A DNA stretch of 64,000 bases from an uncultured Collinsella sp. Its GTDB lineage: Bacteria; Actinomycetota; Coriobacteriia; Coriobacteriales; Coriobacteriaceae. Below, one piece after another: positions 15,477 through 24,466 of this stretch (positions are counted from its first letter, which is position 1; each line of letters begins with the position of its first letter). Below the pieces are notes generated by a model that did no database searches, was not told the DNA's origin, and saw nothing but the letters and a program-made list of their open reading frames with translations. The stretch lies in NCBI GenBank assembly GCA_900541885.1, contig UQKW01000009.1:4251-68250 (forward strand). Reading direction: 5' to 3'. The position numbers and the translations under genes were made by a program.

Positions 15477-16406
15477 CTAAGCAGCGAGATCTGATGCGTC
15501 CTGGTAGGACGCCATAGGACGGGTAGCGCCCGCGACCGTGGTCACAAGATCGCGAACGCGGGAAAACGTGGCAGTGACCACCTCATTGGCACGGCTGTAG
15601 TCGACATCGCGCTCGTAGAGCGAAACGAGCGCACGGCCCATGCCATAGGTGCCCGCGGCAGCAGTGAGCGCCTTGACGGCAAACCCAATATGCGGCGTCT
15701 GCTTGACGAGCGCGCGGGTGACCGCGCGAATCACAAGACCGCCGGCAAGTACGCCCGCGACCTCGTAGCCACGCTCGGGTTTAATGCCGCGTCCAAAGAC
15801 GGCAGCGAGCTCAAAGAGCATGCCCACCTGCGCCAGCGCCATAACGGGATAATCGGCGCCCGGCAAAAACACCAGTGCACCGGTCGCCATATTGGTGAGC
15901 GCGCACGAGGTGATGATACGGTTGGCCGCCGCGATGCGCATGAAGGCAAAGTTCGCCGCAAAAGCCGTTTCCTTGTCGGTGCGATCGAGAATCCAGCGGG
16001 CAAGCGTCTCGAGCAGATACGTCTTATCGATTGCCGCTACCACGCCGAGCATGGGCGTGGACTCCTCGATAAACGGCACCTCCACAGCAGACTCGGCAAG
16101 CACGCACACGGGCGCGCCGGCGATCACGAGCTCCTGCACGGCACTCTCCAAGCGGTCGGAACCACACGAGAGCACCAGCACCACATCGGTATCGGTCTTT
16201 GGAGCAATTCGCTCCTCCCCCAGACGCTCGACGCGCACAATGCCCGAGGTCGTCTGCGGCACAAAGGCGTCACGCACCGTCTCGGCCAGAAAGCGCGAGG
16301 CGGACGAATCCAGATAGACCGAGACGCGCACCGGCGTATCGGAATCCTTCTTAACGGACGCGCCCATCTTAAAAGCGCGGGTCAGCTTATCTACGGGAAT
16401 TTTCAT
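15477..16406 (-). CDS. Hypothetical membrane protein in the mre/rodA operon
   Basis: I do not recognise this 309-residue protein. Residues 20-130 read as an alternating alpha/beta domain (VSVYLDSSASRFLAETVRDA, TDVVLVLSCGSDRLESAV, APVCVLAESAV), like a Rossmann or GTPase-type core but without a P-loop. The C-terminal half is hydrophobic, glycine/alanine-rich and probably membrane-embedded (NMATGALVFLPGADYPVMAL), faintly like DUF697-type tails of GTPases. It has a strong GGAGGGG site before ATG 16406 and lies between rodA (18 bases) and the TIGR03960 gene (10 bases). Co-transcription with cell-shape genes suggests, but does not show, an envelope role. Confidence 0.7.
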   Translation of the reverse strand: MKIPVDKLTRAFKMGASVKKDSDTPVRVSVYLDSSASRFLAETVRDAFVPQTTSGIVRVERLGEERIAPKTDTDVVLVLSCGSDRLESAVQELVIAGAPVCVLAESAVEVPFIEESTPMLGVVAAIDKTYLLETLARWILDRTDKETAFAANFAFMRIAAANRIITSCALTNMATGALVFLPGADYPVMALAQVGMLFELAAVFGRGIKPERGYEVAGVLAGGLVIRAVTRALVKQTPHIGFAVKALTAAAGTYGMGRALVSLYERDVDYSRANEVVTATFSRVRDLVTTVAGATRPMASYQDASDLAA

Positions 16407-16424
16407 AGCAAACCCCTCCAGCGG

Positions 16425-17651
16425 TTACGCGGCGCCCGAACGATGCCGCCATATGGATTGTACGATACCCACCGTCAGCAGCTGAATCATCATCGAAGAC
16501 GAACCGAAGCTAATAAACGGTAGCGGAATACCGGTAATCGGCATCATGCCGATGCACATGCCGATGTTTTCGAAAGTCTGGAACGCCCACATGCCAACGA
16601 TGCCCACACACGAAAGACGCAAAAACAGCGACTCGCACTTAAAGGCGACGCGAATCGTCGAAAAGATCAGCAGCACGTAGAGGCACAGGAGCAAAAAGGA
16701 ACCGCAAAAGCCAAAGGTCTCGGACAGGAAGGCGAAGACGAAGTCGGTGTGGAACTCAGGCAGAAAGCCGCCGGCCGACTGCGTCGCATGCCCCAGGCCC
16801 TTACCAAAGAAGCCGCCCGAGCCAACGGCGATAAGCGACTGCTGCAGGTTGTAGGCATCGTCCGAATCGGCATTATCGGGGTCGATAAAGACCGTCAGAC
16901 GGTTCATCTGATACTGCTTGATGAGCACATCGTGGCCGAGCAACGAATCAAAGACCGAATCAAGCGCCAGGACGAGGGCCACCAGGCCCACGAGCAGGGC
17001 CAGGGTCGACAGCACCCATTCGCGGCGTGCACCGCTCATGCAGATGACGATGGCGCCCGAAACCAGCACGACCAGGCCCGAGCCCAGGTCACCCATGGCA
17101 ACGACGGCCAAAAACGGAATGGACAGCATGCCGCAGAGCTTGACGTAGTCGCGAACGGTATCGATGCGACCGTTATACTGCGAACCAAGCGTAGCAATAA
17201 AGAAGATGGTGATGAGCTTGGCAAGCTCAACCGGCTGGAACGTCAAGCCGATACCGGGAATCTTGATCCAGCCCGTCATGCCCAGACCGCCCGTATAGGA
17301 CAGACCCGGAATCTTGGGCGAGAAGATCACGATCAGGTCGATGACGAGCAACGCCGTCGAGAAATTGGAAATACCGCGCAGGTCGGTACGCCAGACCAGC
17401 ACCGCCAGCACCGCCCCGATGCCAATTCCCAGAAGATGGCGCGAGAACGAAGCATCGGCCTTAAACTGCGAAGCCGACCAGATAATGATGGCACCGTAGG
17501 CGACGAGCGCCACAGTAGCCATGAGCACACCGATATGCACCTTTTGGCGAAACGTGCCGCGCGAGGCCGAAAGTTGCTTGTTGACGCGGTCCAGGCTGCT
17601 GCGAGAGCCGGTCTTGGTTGAACGGAACAGATCCGCCGGAGAAAAATCCAT
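16425..17651 (-). CDS. rodA: Rod shape-determining peptidoglycan polymerase RodA
   Basis: SEDS-family glycosyltransferase that polymerises lipid II with its partner PBP2 during elongation. The 408-residue protein is polytopic with about ten membrane segments. SEDS signatures include FQPVELAKLITIFFIATLG, the aspartate-containing HTDFVFAFLSETFGFCG block and the C-terminal GIPLPFISFGSSSMM. About 45 hydrophilic residues precede the first helix. It directly follows mrdA (PBP2) with a nine-base gap. Confidence 0.95.
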   Translation of the reverse strand: MDFSPADLFRSTKTGSRSSLDRVNKQLSASRGTFRQKVHIGVLMATVALVAYGAIIIWSASQFKADASFSRHLLGIGIGAVLAVLVWRTDLRGISNFSTALLVIDLIVIFSPKIPGLSYTGGLGMTGWIKIPGIGLTFQPVELAKLITIFFIATLGSQYNGRIDTVRDYVKLCGMLSIPFLAVVAMGDLGSGLVVLVSGAIVICMSGARREWVLSTLALLVGLVALVLALDSVFDSLLGHDVLIKQYQMNRLTVFIDPDNADSDDAYNLQQSLIAVGSGGFFGKGLGHATQSAGGFLPEFHTDFVFAFLSETFGFCGSFLLLCLYVLLIFSTIRVAFKCESLFLRLSCVGIVGMWAFQTFENIGMCIGMMPITGIPLPFISFGSSSMMIQLLTVGIVQSIWRHRSGAA

Positions 17652-17660
17652 CGCAACCTC

Positions 17661-19730
17661 CTATCGAACCGAAGAATCGCCCGAGGCCGAAGAGGTATCG
17701 GGCTCGTCATAAATCACGCCGAGCACGTCGCGCACGACATGCATCGCGGTATCTGAGCCACCGCCGCCCTGCTCCAGGACGGTAGCGATGACATACTTGG
17801 GATCATCGGCCGGTGCATAGGCGCAGAACCACGCGTATTCGTCCTCGCCACTTTTCTCGCCCGTGCCCGACTTGCCGTATACCTGCGGCGTCAGGGTGCC
17901 AAAGTGCGCCGCCAGGGACGTCGATGCCGTGTAAATCACGTCGTGCATGCCGTTGCGAACAAGAGCCAAATCCGAATCGCTGTTGATCTTGGCCTCCAGG
18001 CGCTTCTTCTTGCCCTTGCCATTGTACTTATAGGCATCGCCGTCGCCATCGCGCGACACGGCAGACAAAAATACGTGAGGCACGTACTGTTTGCCGCCGT
18101 TGGCAAGACCCATATAGGCGCACGCCATCTGCAGGGGCGTCACCAGGATGTCACCCTGACCGATGGCAATGTTGGTCATATCGCCGGCATTCCACTTGCG
18201 GTCCTCGGCAGATGCGTCGGTGAAGTACGACTCTTTCCACTCGGCATCGGGAATACGGCCCGCGCCCTCACTCGGCAGATCGATACCGCAGGTCTTGCCT
18301 AGACCCCAGCGACGAAAGACCTCCTGCAGGCCCTCGGGATGTTGCTCGTCATAAAAGAACGCCTTGCCCATGTCGTAGAAGACGGGGTCGCACGAGTTGG
18401 CGATACCCGACTGCAGCGTCATGGTGCCGTGGCCAGACGTCAGCCAGCAGCGCTTGCCCCAAGCCTTGCCCAGGCCCGTCCAATAGCCCGTGCAGTTGGT
18501 TGTCTGCGTTGAAGCGTAGGTTCCAAACTCAAGACCGGCCAGCGCCGAGAGCGGCTTGATGGTCGAGGCCGACATGTACTGTCCGCTAATGGCGCGGTTG
18601 AGCAGCGGGTGCGAACCCTTGTCATCATTGAGCTCGGTCCACACGTCATTTGAGACGCCGCCGATAAAGACGGACGGATCGAACTTGGGCTCGCTCGCCA
18701 TGCCCAGGATCTCGCCATTGTTGGGATCGAGACACACCACGGCGCCGTTACCGGCATTGCTGTAGCCAGTGGTCTTGGCAAGCTCGATAGCGCTCGCCAG
18801 TGCCGCCTCACAGGCCTGTTGGATCTTAAGGTCGAGCGTGAGCTTAATGTCAGAGCCGGCCTTTGCGGGTACGGCGCCGGCCTGACCGGTCACATTGCCC
18901 GAGGCATCGACCTTGACGGTCTGCTCGCCACGAATACCCTGCAGCAGGTTTTCGTAGTAGCTCTCAACACCCGCCTGGCCCACGATATCGCCCGACTGGT
19001 ACGTAATCTTGCCAGCAGAAGCATTATCATCGCCAGAGGTTTTCTTATTCTGGGCCTCGAGCTGCTCGGAGGTAATGGTGCCGGTATAGCCCAAGATATG
19101 GCATGCCGTCTCACCGTATGGATACTGGCGCTCGGTACGCTCGGCAATCTTGACGCCCGGGAACTCGCCGGCGTGTTCCTTGATATAGGCAACCGTGGAG
19201 CGACGGACGTCCGTCGCGATGGTATGCAGGCTCTGAGCGCCCTCTGTATTGTCCTGAATATTGCGAAGGACCGCCACATAAGGCATTCCAAGCACGTTGG
19301 CAAGATGGCGAACCAGAACCTCATCCTCGGCAAGGTCGCGGTAGGCCACGACAGCAAGTGAGGGACGGTTCTGGACAAGCGCCACGCCATTGCGGTCGAG
19401 GATGCGGCCGCGTACAGCGGGAGTGGTAACGGTGCGAGTCTGATTGCTATTAGCCTGCTTCTCGTAATAGTCCGACGAGACCATCTGCATGCCCCACAGC
19501 TTGACGGCGAGCGCCGCAAACATCGCGCCCACACCCGTGGTGAGGATGGAAAAGCGGCCCTTAAAGGCGGTCGCCGCGGTATTGCCCTCGCCCTCGGTGG
19601 CGCGTGGGGCCGTTCCATGCTGCGTATCGTAGGTAAAACGGGAATCGCCACGACGCATGATGACCAGCGCGACCACGATGGCCACAACCAGCACGATACC
19701 AGCGATAATAACCGTCAACTGGGAAGACAT
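17661..19730 (-). CDS. mrdA: Penicillin-binding protein 2 (transpeptidase)
   Basis: Class B PBP that crosslinks peptidoglycan with RodA. It has an N-terminal membrane anchor (LTVIIAGIVLVVAIVVALVI) and apparently a second hydrophobic stretch near residue 60 (GVGAMFAALAVKLWGMQMV). The pedestal begins RTVTTPAVRGRILDRNGVAL. Active-site motifs are SASTIKPL (SxxK), SGIANSCDP (SxN) and KSGTGEKS (KTG-type KSGTG). The last about 15 residues are serine/aspartate-rich. Length 689 is usual. It is downstream of mreD with a 13-base gap. Confidence 0.95.
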   Translation of the reverse strand: MSSQLTVIIAGIVLVVAIVVALVIMRRGDSRFTYDTQHGTAPRATEGEGNTAATAFKGRFSILTTGVGAMFAALAVKLWGMQMVSSDYYEKQANSNQTRTVTTPAVRGRILDRNGVALVQNRPSLAVVAYRDLAEDEVLVRHLANVLGMPYVAVLRNIQDNTEGAQSLHTIATDVRRSTVAYIKEHAGEFPGVKIAERTERQYPYGETACHILGYTGTITSEQLEAQNKKTSGDDNASAGKITYQSGDIVGQAGVESYYENLLQGIRGEQTVKVDASGNVTGQAGAVPAKAGSDIKLTLDLKIQQACEAALASAIELAKTTGYSNAGNGAVVCLDPNNGEILGMASEPKFDPSVFIGGVSNDVWTELNDDKGSHPLLNRAISGQYMSASTIKPLSALAGLEFGTYASTQTTNCTGYWTGLGKAWGKRCWLTSGHGTMTLQSGIANSCDPVFYDMGKAFFYDEQHPEGLQEVFRRWGLGKTCGIDLPSEGAGRIPDAEWKESYFTDASAEDRKWNAGDMTNIAIGQGDILVTPLQMACAYMGLANGGKQYVPHVFLSAVSRDGDGDAYKYNGKGKKKRLEAKINSDSDLALVRNGMHDVIYTASTSLAAHFGTLTPQVYGKSGTGEKSGEDEYAWFCAYAPADDPKYVIATVLEQGGGGSDTAMHVVRDVLGVIYDEPDTSSASGDSSVR

Positions 19731-19743
19731 CTACGGGCCTCCC

Positions 19744-20316
19744 CTATTTGAGCTTGCGGGTCTTGGGCTTAAAGCGCATACCCGTCTGGCGTCCGCCACG
19801 TGCGGAGAATCCATAGCCGGACTGCGGCACGACGCCGGACATCAAAAACGGAATGGCAACCAGACCCGTCAGGATCGAGGACGGCAGCGCATGGCCGAAG
19901 ATCGCCACGACAAAGCTCGTCTCCAAACCCATAAACAGCAAGATGATGCTGTAAATCACATTAATGACGAGCGCAAAGGCGCCCACAGTGACGCCGCGCG
20001 CACTCGGGGTACCGCCCGTCTGACCGACGGCGCTGTGCACCAGGGCAAAAGAACCCACGGTCAGCAGGAGCGACATAACGCCCACCGGCACGGCAGCGGA
20101 CAGGTCATAGAACAAGCCGCTGCAAAAACCGCACACGACGGCACGGGTCGGGTCGCCCGAGAACACGCTTAGGCACACCAGGATAATCATGAAGTTGACG
20201 CGACCGCCCGCAATGGAGATCTGCGGTGCCAGGCCTGCCTGCAGCAGCACGCACACGATGGCGGCGATTACAAACGTGCGGGAGCTCATCCCCTGCTCGT
20301 GTAGATCCATGGACAT
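19744..20316 (-). CDS. mreD: Rod shape-determining protein MreD
   Basis: Small polytopic membrane protein of the elongasome linking MreC to RodA/PBP2. It is 190 residues long with about five hydrophobic segments (FVIAAIVCVLLQAGLAPQI, NFMIILVCLSVFSGDPTRAV, INVIYSIILLFMGLETSFVV) and a basic C-terminal tail. Sequence conservation in MreD is low, so the call rests on hydropathy and position between mreC (five bases upstream) and mrdA. Confidence 0.88.
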   Translation of the reverse strand: MSMDLHEQGMSSRTFVIAAIVCVLLQAGLAPQISIAGGRVNFMIILVCLSVFSGDPTRAVVCGFCSGLFYDLSAAVPVGVMSLLLTVGSFALVHSAVGQTGGTPSARGVTVGAFALVINVIYSIILLFMGLETSFVVAIFGHALPSSILTGLVAIPFLMSGVVPQSGYGFSARGGRQTGMRFKPKTRKLK

Positions 20317-20321
20317 GCCCC

Positions 20322-21320
20322 CTATTCGCTCGAGCCGGAATCGGTCGTCTCGGACGTGTCGGAACTGTCATCCGAGCTCTCGTCCTTCGTCTTGGTCGCA
20401 GCATCGCGCGACGTTCCCTGCGGCGTGCTGTTGGCCGTGCTCACGTCCTCATCCGAGGCCGACTGTTCGTCGGTCAGCGAGGTGATGACCAGCACTTCCT
20501 CGTTGTTCTCGGCCGTGGTCTGAGCGCGCACCACAATGGTGTAGTACACGTCGTTTGCCGATTTCTCAACCGACGAGACGGTGCCAAGCGGAAGGCCCTT
20601 GGGGAACACGCCACCGATGCCAGAGGTCACGATGATATCGCCAACCTTAACATCGGAGTCGACGCTCACGTACTCAAGACGCAGCGTGCCGTCAGCCTGA
20701 CCCTGCAGCATACCCTGGGCGCGCGTGTCCTGCACCATGGCGGACACGCCCGAGTTCTCGTCGCCAATCAGGCGCACGGTAGAGGTCTTGGCCGATACCT
20801 CGATAATCTGGCCGATAACACCGGCAGAACTCGTCACGGGCATGTTGATGGTAAGGCCGTCGGCAGAGCCCTTGTCGATGGTAACGGTCGAGGTCCAGGC
20901 ATCGCCGGAGGCACCAACGATACGAGCTGCGGTCGATTTGAGGTTGTAGGTCGATTGCAGCCCGACCAGGCCCTCCAGGCGCTCGGCAGTCTTTTGAGCC
21001 TCAGAAAGCTCGGCGACCTTAGAGGTCAGCTCCTCATTTTGCTTCTTGAGCTCGTCGAGCGTGTCCTGCGACGCCGTTAGGTTAGAGAACACGTTGCCAA
21101 TCGCATTGAAGGGAGCCGCCACAGCCGAGCCCACAAAGCGCACCGGAGAGGTAATCGTCGTTACGCCCGAACGCACGGCATGAATCGGCCCTGCCTCGCC
21201 CTCGCGGATGTAAAACGTGAGCAGCAACACCGAAATCAGGCTGAAAACAATCAACGGGCGCATACCCGTTGATTGTCGCTTGGTATTCAGATTTGTGGAG
21301 AAACCCGAAGATCGTGCCAA
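20322..21320 (-). CDS. mreC: Cell shape-determining protein MreC
   Basis: Bitopic protein that activates PBP2. One N-terminal membrane segment (PLIVFSLISVLLLTFYIREG), a coiled coil (about residues 80-115, DTLDELKKQNEELTSKVAEL) and the paired beta-barrel domain follow (ARIVGASGDAWTSTVTIDKG, IIVTSGIGGVFPKGLPLGTV). The C-terminal 55 residues form an acidic serine/threonine/aspartate-rich tail beyond the MreC core. I accept TTG 21320, which is preceded by AAGGTGG. Confidence 0.93.
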   Translation of the reverse strand: MARSSGFSTNLNTKRQSTGMRPLIVFSLISVLLLTFYIREGEAGPIHAVRSGVTTITSPVRFVGSAVAAPFNAIGNVFSNLTASQDTLDELKKQNEELTSKVAELSEAQKTAERLEGLVGLQSTYNLKSTAARIVGASGDAWTSTVTIDKGSADGLTINMPVTSSAGVIGQIIEVSAKTSTVRLIGDENSGVSAMVQDTRAQGMLQGQADGTLRLEYVSVDSDVKVGDIIVTSGIGGVFPKGLPLGTVSSVEKSANDVYYTIVVRAQTTAENNEEVLVITSLTDEQSASDEDVSTANSTPQGTSRDAATKTKDESSDDSSDTSETTDSGSSE

Positions 21321-21341
21321 ATGGAATCCACCTTTTGGAAA

Positions 21342-22385
21342 TTAAGCATTGGTCTGGACGAAGCCGCCATCAAACGCATTGGCCTCGAGCACGCGGGCAC
21401 AGCCGTTAACGACGTTATCGAGCGCCGTGGGGCTGACGTTGACCGAAACACCGGTCTCATCGCGCAGGCGCACGTCGAGACCGCGCAGCAGCGCGCCGCC
21501 ACCAGTCAGCAAAATGCCGTAGTACATAAGGTCCGAGGCAAGATCGGGAGGCGTAGCGTCGAGTGCGTCCTTGACGGCCTTGGCCATCTCGTCGAGCGGC
21601 TTGTTGAGCGCGCGACGAATCTCCTCGCTCTCGATGCGCACGGTCTTGGGCAGACCGGTGATCACGTCGCGGCCGTTGACCTCGACGTCGAGCTCGTCCT
21701 TGAGCGGCACGGCGGAACCGACCTTGATCTTGATGTCCTCTGCCGTACGCTCGCCGATGGCAAGGTTGTAGGCATCGCGAACGTGCGTGAGGATGGCCTG
21801 ATCGAACTCGTCGCCGGCAATACGGATGGACTGCGAGACGACGATGCCGCCCATAGCGATAACGGCAACCTCGGTGGTACCGCCACCGATGTCGATGACC
21901 ATGGAGCCGGTGGGCTCCTCGACAGGCAGGTCGGCGCCGATAGCAGCAGCCATGGGCTCCTCGATCAGGTAGGCCTGGCGAGCGCCGGCCTGGATCGTAG
22001 CCTCAAAGACGGCACGCTTCTCGACCGACGTGACGCCGGAGGGAACGCAAACGACAACGCGCGGACGCGGGGTCCACGGATAGCGCTTCTCGGAAGCCTT
22101 GTCGATAAAGTAGCGAAGCATGGCCTCGGTAACATCGAAGTCGGCGATGACGCCGTCCTTCAGGGGACGAACGGCCACGATGTTGCCGGGCGTACGGCCG
22201 AGCATGCGCTTTGCCTCGATACCGACCGCCAGGATGCGCTCGTCGTTCTTGTCGATGGCGACAACAGAGGGCTCGCGAATGACAATGCCCTTGCCGCGCA
22301 CGGAGACAAGCGTATTTGCGGTGCCGAGGTCGATGGCAAGATCGCCCGCATAGCTACCGAAGAACATATCCATCAAAGAAAACAA
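21342..22385 (-). CDS. mreB: Rod shape-determining protein MreB
   Basis: Bacterial actin that guides the elongation machinery. The actin-fold phosphate loops and adenosine motif are clear: DLAIDLGTANTLVSVRGKGI, MVIDIGGGTTEVAVIAMGGI and ILLTGGGALLRGLDVRLRDE. The 347-residue length is standard. The protein starts with the amphipathic-type MFSLMDMFFGSYAG from TTG 22385 (AGGAG five bases upstream), with ATG 22373 an alternative. First gene of mreBCD-mrdA-rodA. Confidence 0.96.
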   Translation of the reverse strand: MFSLMDMFFGSYAGDLAIDLGTANTLVSVRGKGIVIREPSVVAIDKNDERILAVGIEAKRMLGRTPGNIVAVRPLKDGVIADFDVTEAMLRYFIDKASEKRYPWTPRPRVVVCVPSGVTSVEKRAVFEATIQAGARQAYLIEEPMAAAIGADLPVEEPTGSMVIDIGGGTTEVAVIAMGGIVVSQSIRIAGDEFDQAILTHVRDAYNLAIGERTAEDIKIKVGSAVPLKDELDVEVNGRDVITGLPKTVRIESEEIRRALNKPLDEMAKAVKDALDATPPDLASDLMYYGILLTGGGALLRGLDVRLRDETGVSVNVSPTALDNVVNGCARVLEANAFDGGFVQTNA

Positions 22386-22444
22386 CGCAACTCCTGATGT
22401 GTTGGATGATTGCTGGAAAACTACTAGCTCATGATACTAGCGCA

Positions 22445-22485
22445 AGCCCGGCACCTCACTTGCGGTGAAGCGCCGGGCAAAGCTA
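22445..22485 (-). terminator. Hairpin after the TPR gene
   Basis: The arms GCCCGGC and GCCGGGC, with an inner CTTCACC/GGTG pairing, form a strong stem just after the TPR-gene stop and before the mreB leader. The T tract is weak (TTGCGCT), so termination may be inefficient. Confidence 0.5.
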
Positions 22486-22500
22486 AATCCCATAAGGTCA

Positions 22501-23805
22501 CTACTGGTTGTCAGCAGCCGAGAAATCCATATCGAGCGAGGAAACGGCCCAGCCGATATGATTGTCGGAGCGCACGAATTTGACGGTGTACTCCTGCTCG
22601 CCGCCTTTGGACAGCGATGCCTTCACCTTAGCGGTCGTCTCGGTCATGGACTGATCCATGCCCTCGACGGACACGGTGGCGCCCTGCGGAATCGAGGAGA
22701 TGATCATCGACTTGGCGTCCTCGGACAGGCTCGAGGCCAGGCAAGACTCGGCCTTTGCGGTGTCACCGTCGCCGGCAGCCTGGAACAGATCGGTGATAAC
22801 CGACTCCTGCGAGGGGAAGCCAAAGCCGCGCGTGTAGGCAAAGCCCAGACCGCCCGCAGCAATCAAAATGAGCAGAAGCAGCACGATGAAGACTTTGAGA
22901 CCCGTGTGGCGATGGCGACGACGGACCTTGGCCTGCTTACGATCCTGACGGTCCTGCTGGACCATCTCGGACTCTGACAGTGTAAAGAAGCCGGTGTCCG
23001 AGGGATCGGGCATAAACTGACCGGTCGCGCCCGTAGGATCGAGCGGATCGACGGCAGGAGCGTCCATCGCAGGCGCCGGAGCCGTGGCCATAGCCGTCTG
23101 GGCAGACAGCGCGGCAAGCGAATCGTGCACGCGGGCAAGCTCATCGGCCTGCTCGGAGGTAAGCTGGTAGATGCCATCGGCAGTAGCGGCGTTAAAGGCG
23201 TCGAGTGCGTCGGAGGGACGGCCGGCGGCAGAAAGCGCCTGACCCATGCCGGCGTTGAGCGCGCGCGTGTCGTCACGGGGACCGGCAAAGTCGATAGCCG
23301 TACGGTAGGTCTCCACGGCATCCGCCGGACGGCCGAGCTTGATGAAGCAACGACCGAGCTCGCCGAGTGCGGCGGCAGGAGCCGGATTGGCGCCGTCGAT
23401 GGCAGCCTGACGGAAGGCAGTACCTGCGTTGGCATAATCGCCCGACTGGAACAGCGCATTGCCCAGGCCCAGATAGGCCTTGAACGGCGTGGCATAGGAA
23501 GCATCCTGCGTAGCAGCAGAGAACGCCTGGGCGGCCGTCGTGTAGTCGCCCACGGCGGCGAGCGCCTTGCCGCGGTTGGTGAGCAGCGCGCCGCGCTTGC
23601 CGTAGGTGCCGTCGTTGAGGGCGGCAGCATAAGCCTCGGCGGCCTCGGCATACATGCCCAGGTGCATCAAGGCGTTGCCACGAAGGTGATCGGCCTCGCC
23701 CATAATCTCATCGGGAGTCTTTGCCGCCCCAAGCATCTGGGCTGCAGCGGAAAAATCACCCGCGCGGTAAGCGGCGCGGCCCTGTTGGATCAGCTGGCTA
23801 TTCAA
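22501..23805 (-). CDS. TPR-repeat membrane protein
   Basis: A 434-residue protein of unknown specific role. Residues 1-240 are tetratricopeptide-type repeats (GRAAYRAGDFSAAAQMLGAA, GLGNALFQSGDYANAGTAFR, ALGELGRCFIKLGRPADAVE). A basic stretch (RQDRKQAKVRRRHRHTG) then precedes a single membrane segment near residue 325 (VFIVLLLLILIAAGGLGFAY). The last 105 residues look like a small alpha+beta domain outside the membrane, similar in style to DUF4878/NTF2-like lipoprotein domains. The topology is cytoplasmic TPR, one helix, external domain. It starts with TTG 23805 eleven bases after the cyclophilin. Confidence 0.8.
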   Translation of the reverse strand: MNSQLIQQGRAAYRAGDFSAAAQMLGAAKTPDEIMGEADHLRGNALMHLGMYAEAAEAYAAALNDGTYGKRGALLTNRGKALAAVGDYTTAAQAFSAATQDASYATPFKAYLGLGNALFQSGDYANAGTAFRQAAIDGANPAPAAALGELGRCFIKLGRPADAVETYRTAIDFAGPRDDTRALNAGMGQALSAAGRPSDALDAFNAATADGIYQLTSEQADELARVHDSLAALSAQTAMATAPAPAMDAPAVDPLDPTGATGQFMPDPSDTGFFTLSESEMVQQDRQDRKQAKVRRRHRHTGLKVFIVLLLLILIAAGGLGFAYTRGFGFPSQESVITDLFQAAGDGDTAKAESCLASSLSEDAKSMIISSIPQGATVSVEGMDQSMTETTAKVKASLSKGGEQEYTVKFVRSDNHIGWAVSSLDMDFSAADNQ

Positions 23806-23816
23806 GGAAGTCCCCT

Positions 23817-24359
23817 TTACTCGTGAACGATCTCGACATGGACGATCTCGTCGCCGGCACGCAGCTGCGAAATCACATCGAGACCCTCGACCGTGGTACC
23901 AAAGACGGTGTAACCGGAATCGAGGTTATGCTGGGCGCCCAGGCAGAAGTAGAACTGCGAACCCGCGGAATCGGGGTCCATGGAGCGTGCCATGGCAAGG
24001 GCACCATCGACATGGCTGTTGCGCGGATTGGTGGCAAACTCGCCCTTGATGCAGTAGCCGGGGCCACCGGTACCGGGCATGCCGTCGGGGCCCTCAAGAC
24101 CAGCGGCGACGTCGGCGCCGGACATATCGCGGGTATTGGGGTCGCCGCCCTGGATGACAAAACCGGGCACATAGCGATGGAACTTAAGGCCATCATAGAA
24201 GCCCATCGTAGAAAGCTCGCAGAAGTTCGCGACATGAATGGGAGCGCCCTCGCCGTCAAACTTGACCTTGATGGTACCCTTCGACGTCTCGATAACGGCG
24301 CACTCGTCGCCGGCAAGCTGATACTCGGGCGTGTAGAGCTCTTTCTTAAAACCAAACAT
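23817..24359 (-). CDS. Cyclophilin-type peptidyl-prolyl cis-trans isomerase
   Basis: Cytosolic PPIase, 180 residues. Cyclophilin blocks are FCELSTMGFYDGLKFHRYVP, FVIQGGDPNTRDMSGADV, GSQFYFCLGAQHNLDSGYTV and FGTTVEGLDVISQL. The F/H of KFHRY and the Q of IQGGDP are present. No signal peptide is visible. It lies just upstream of the TPR membrane protein. Confidence 0.93.
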   Translation of the reverse strand: MFGFKKELYTPEYQLAGDECAVIETSKGTIKVKFDGEGAPIHVANFCELSTMGFYDGLKFHRYVPGFVIQGGDPNTRDMSGADVAAGLEGPDGMPGTGGPGYCIKGEFATNPRNSHVDGALAMARSMDPDSAGSQFYFCLGAQHNLDSGYTVFGTTVEGLDVISQLRAGDEIVHVEIVHE

Positions 24360-24466
24360 GTGGTTCCTTCCTCGTGCGTTTAAAGCATATTTGTACGAAT
24401 TGTAGCAATAAGCATGCGCTTACATCAATTGCGCACGTAGGTTATGCCGACTATGGCGAACTAATT

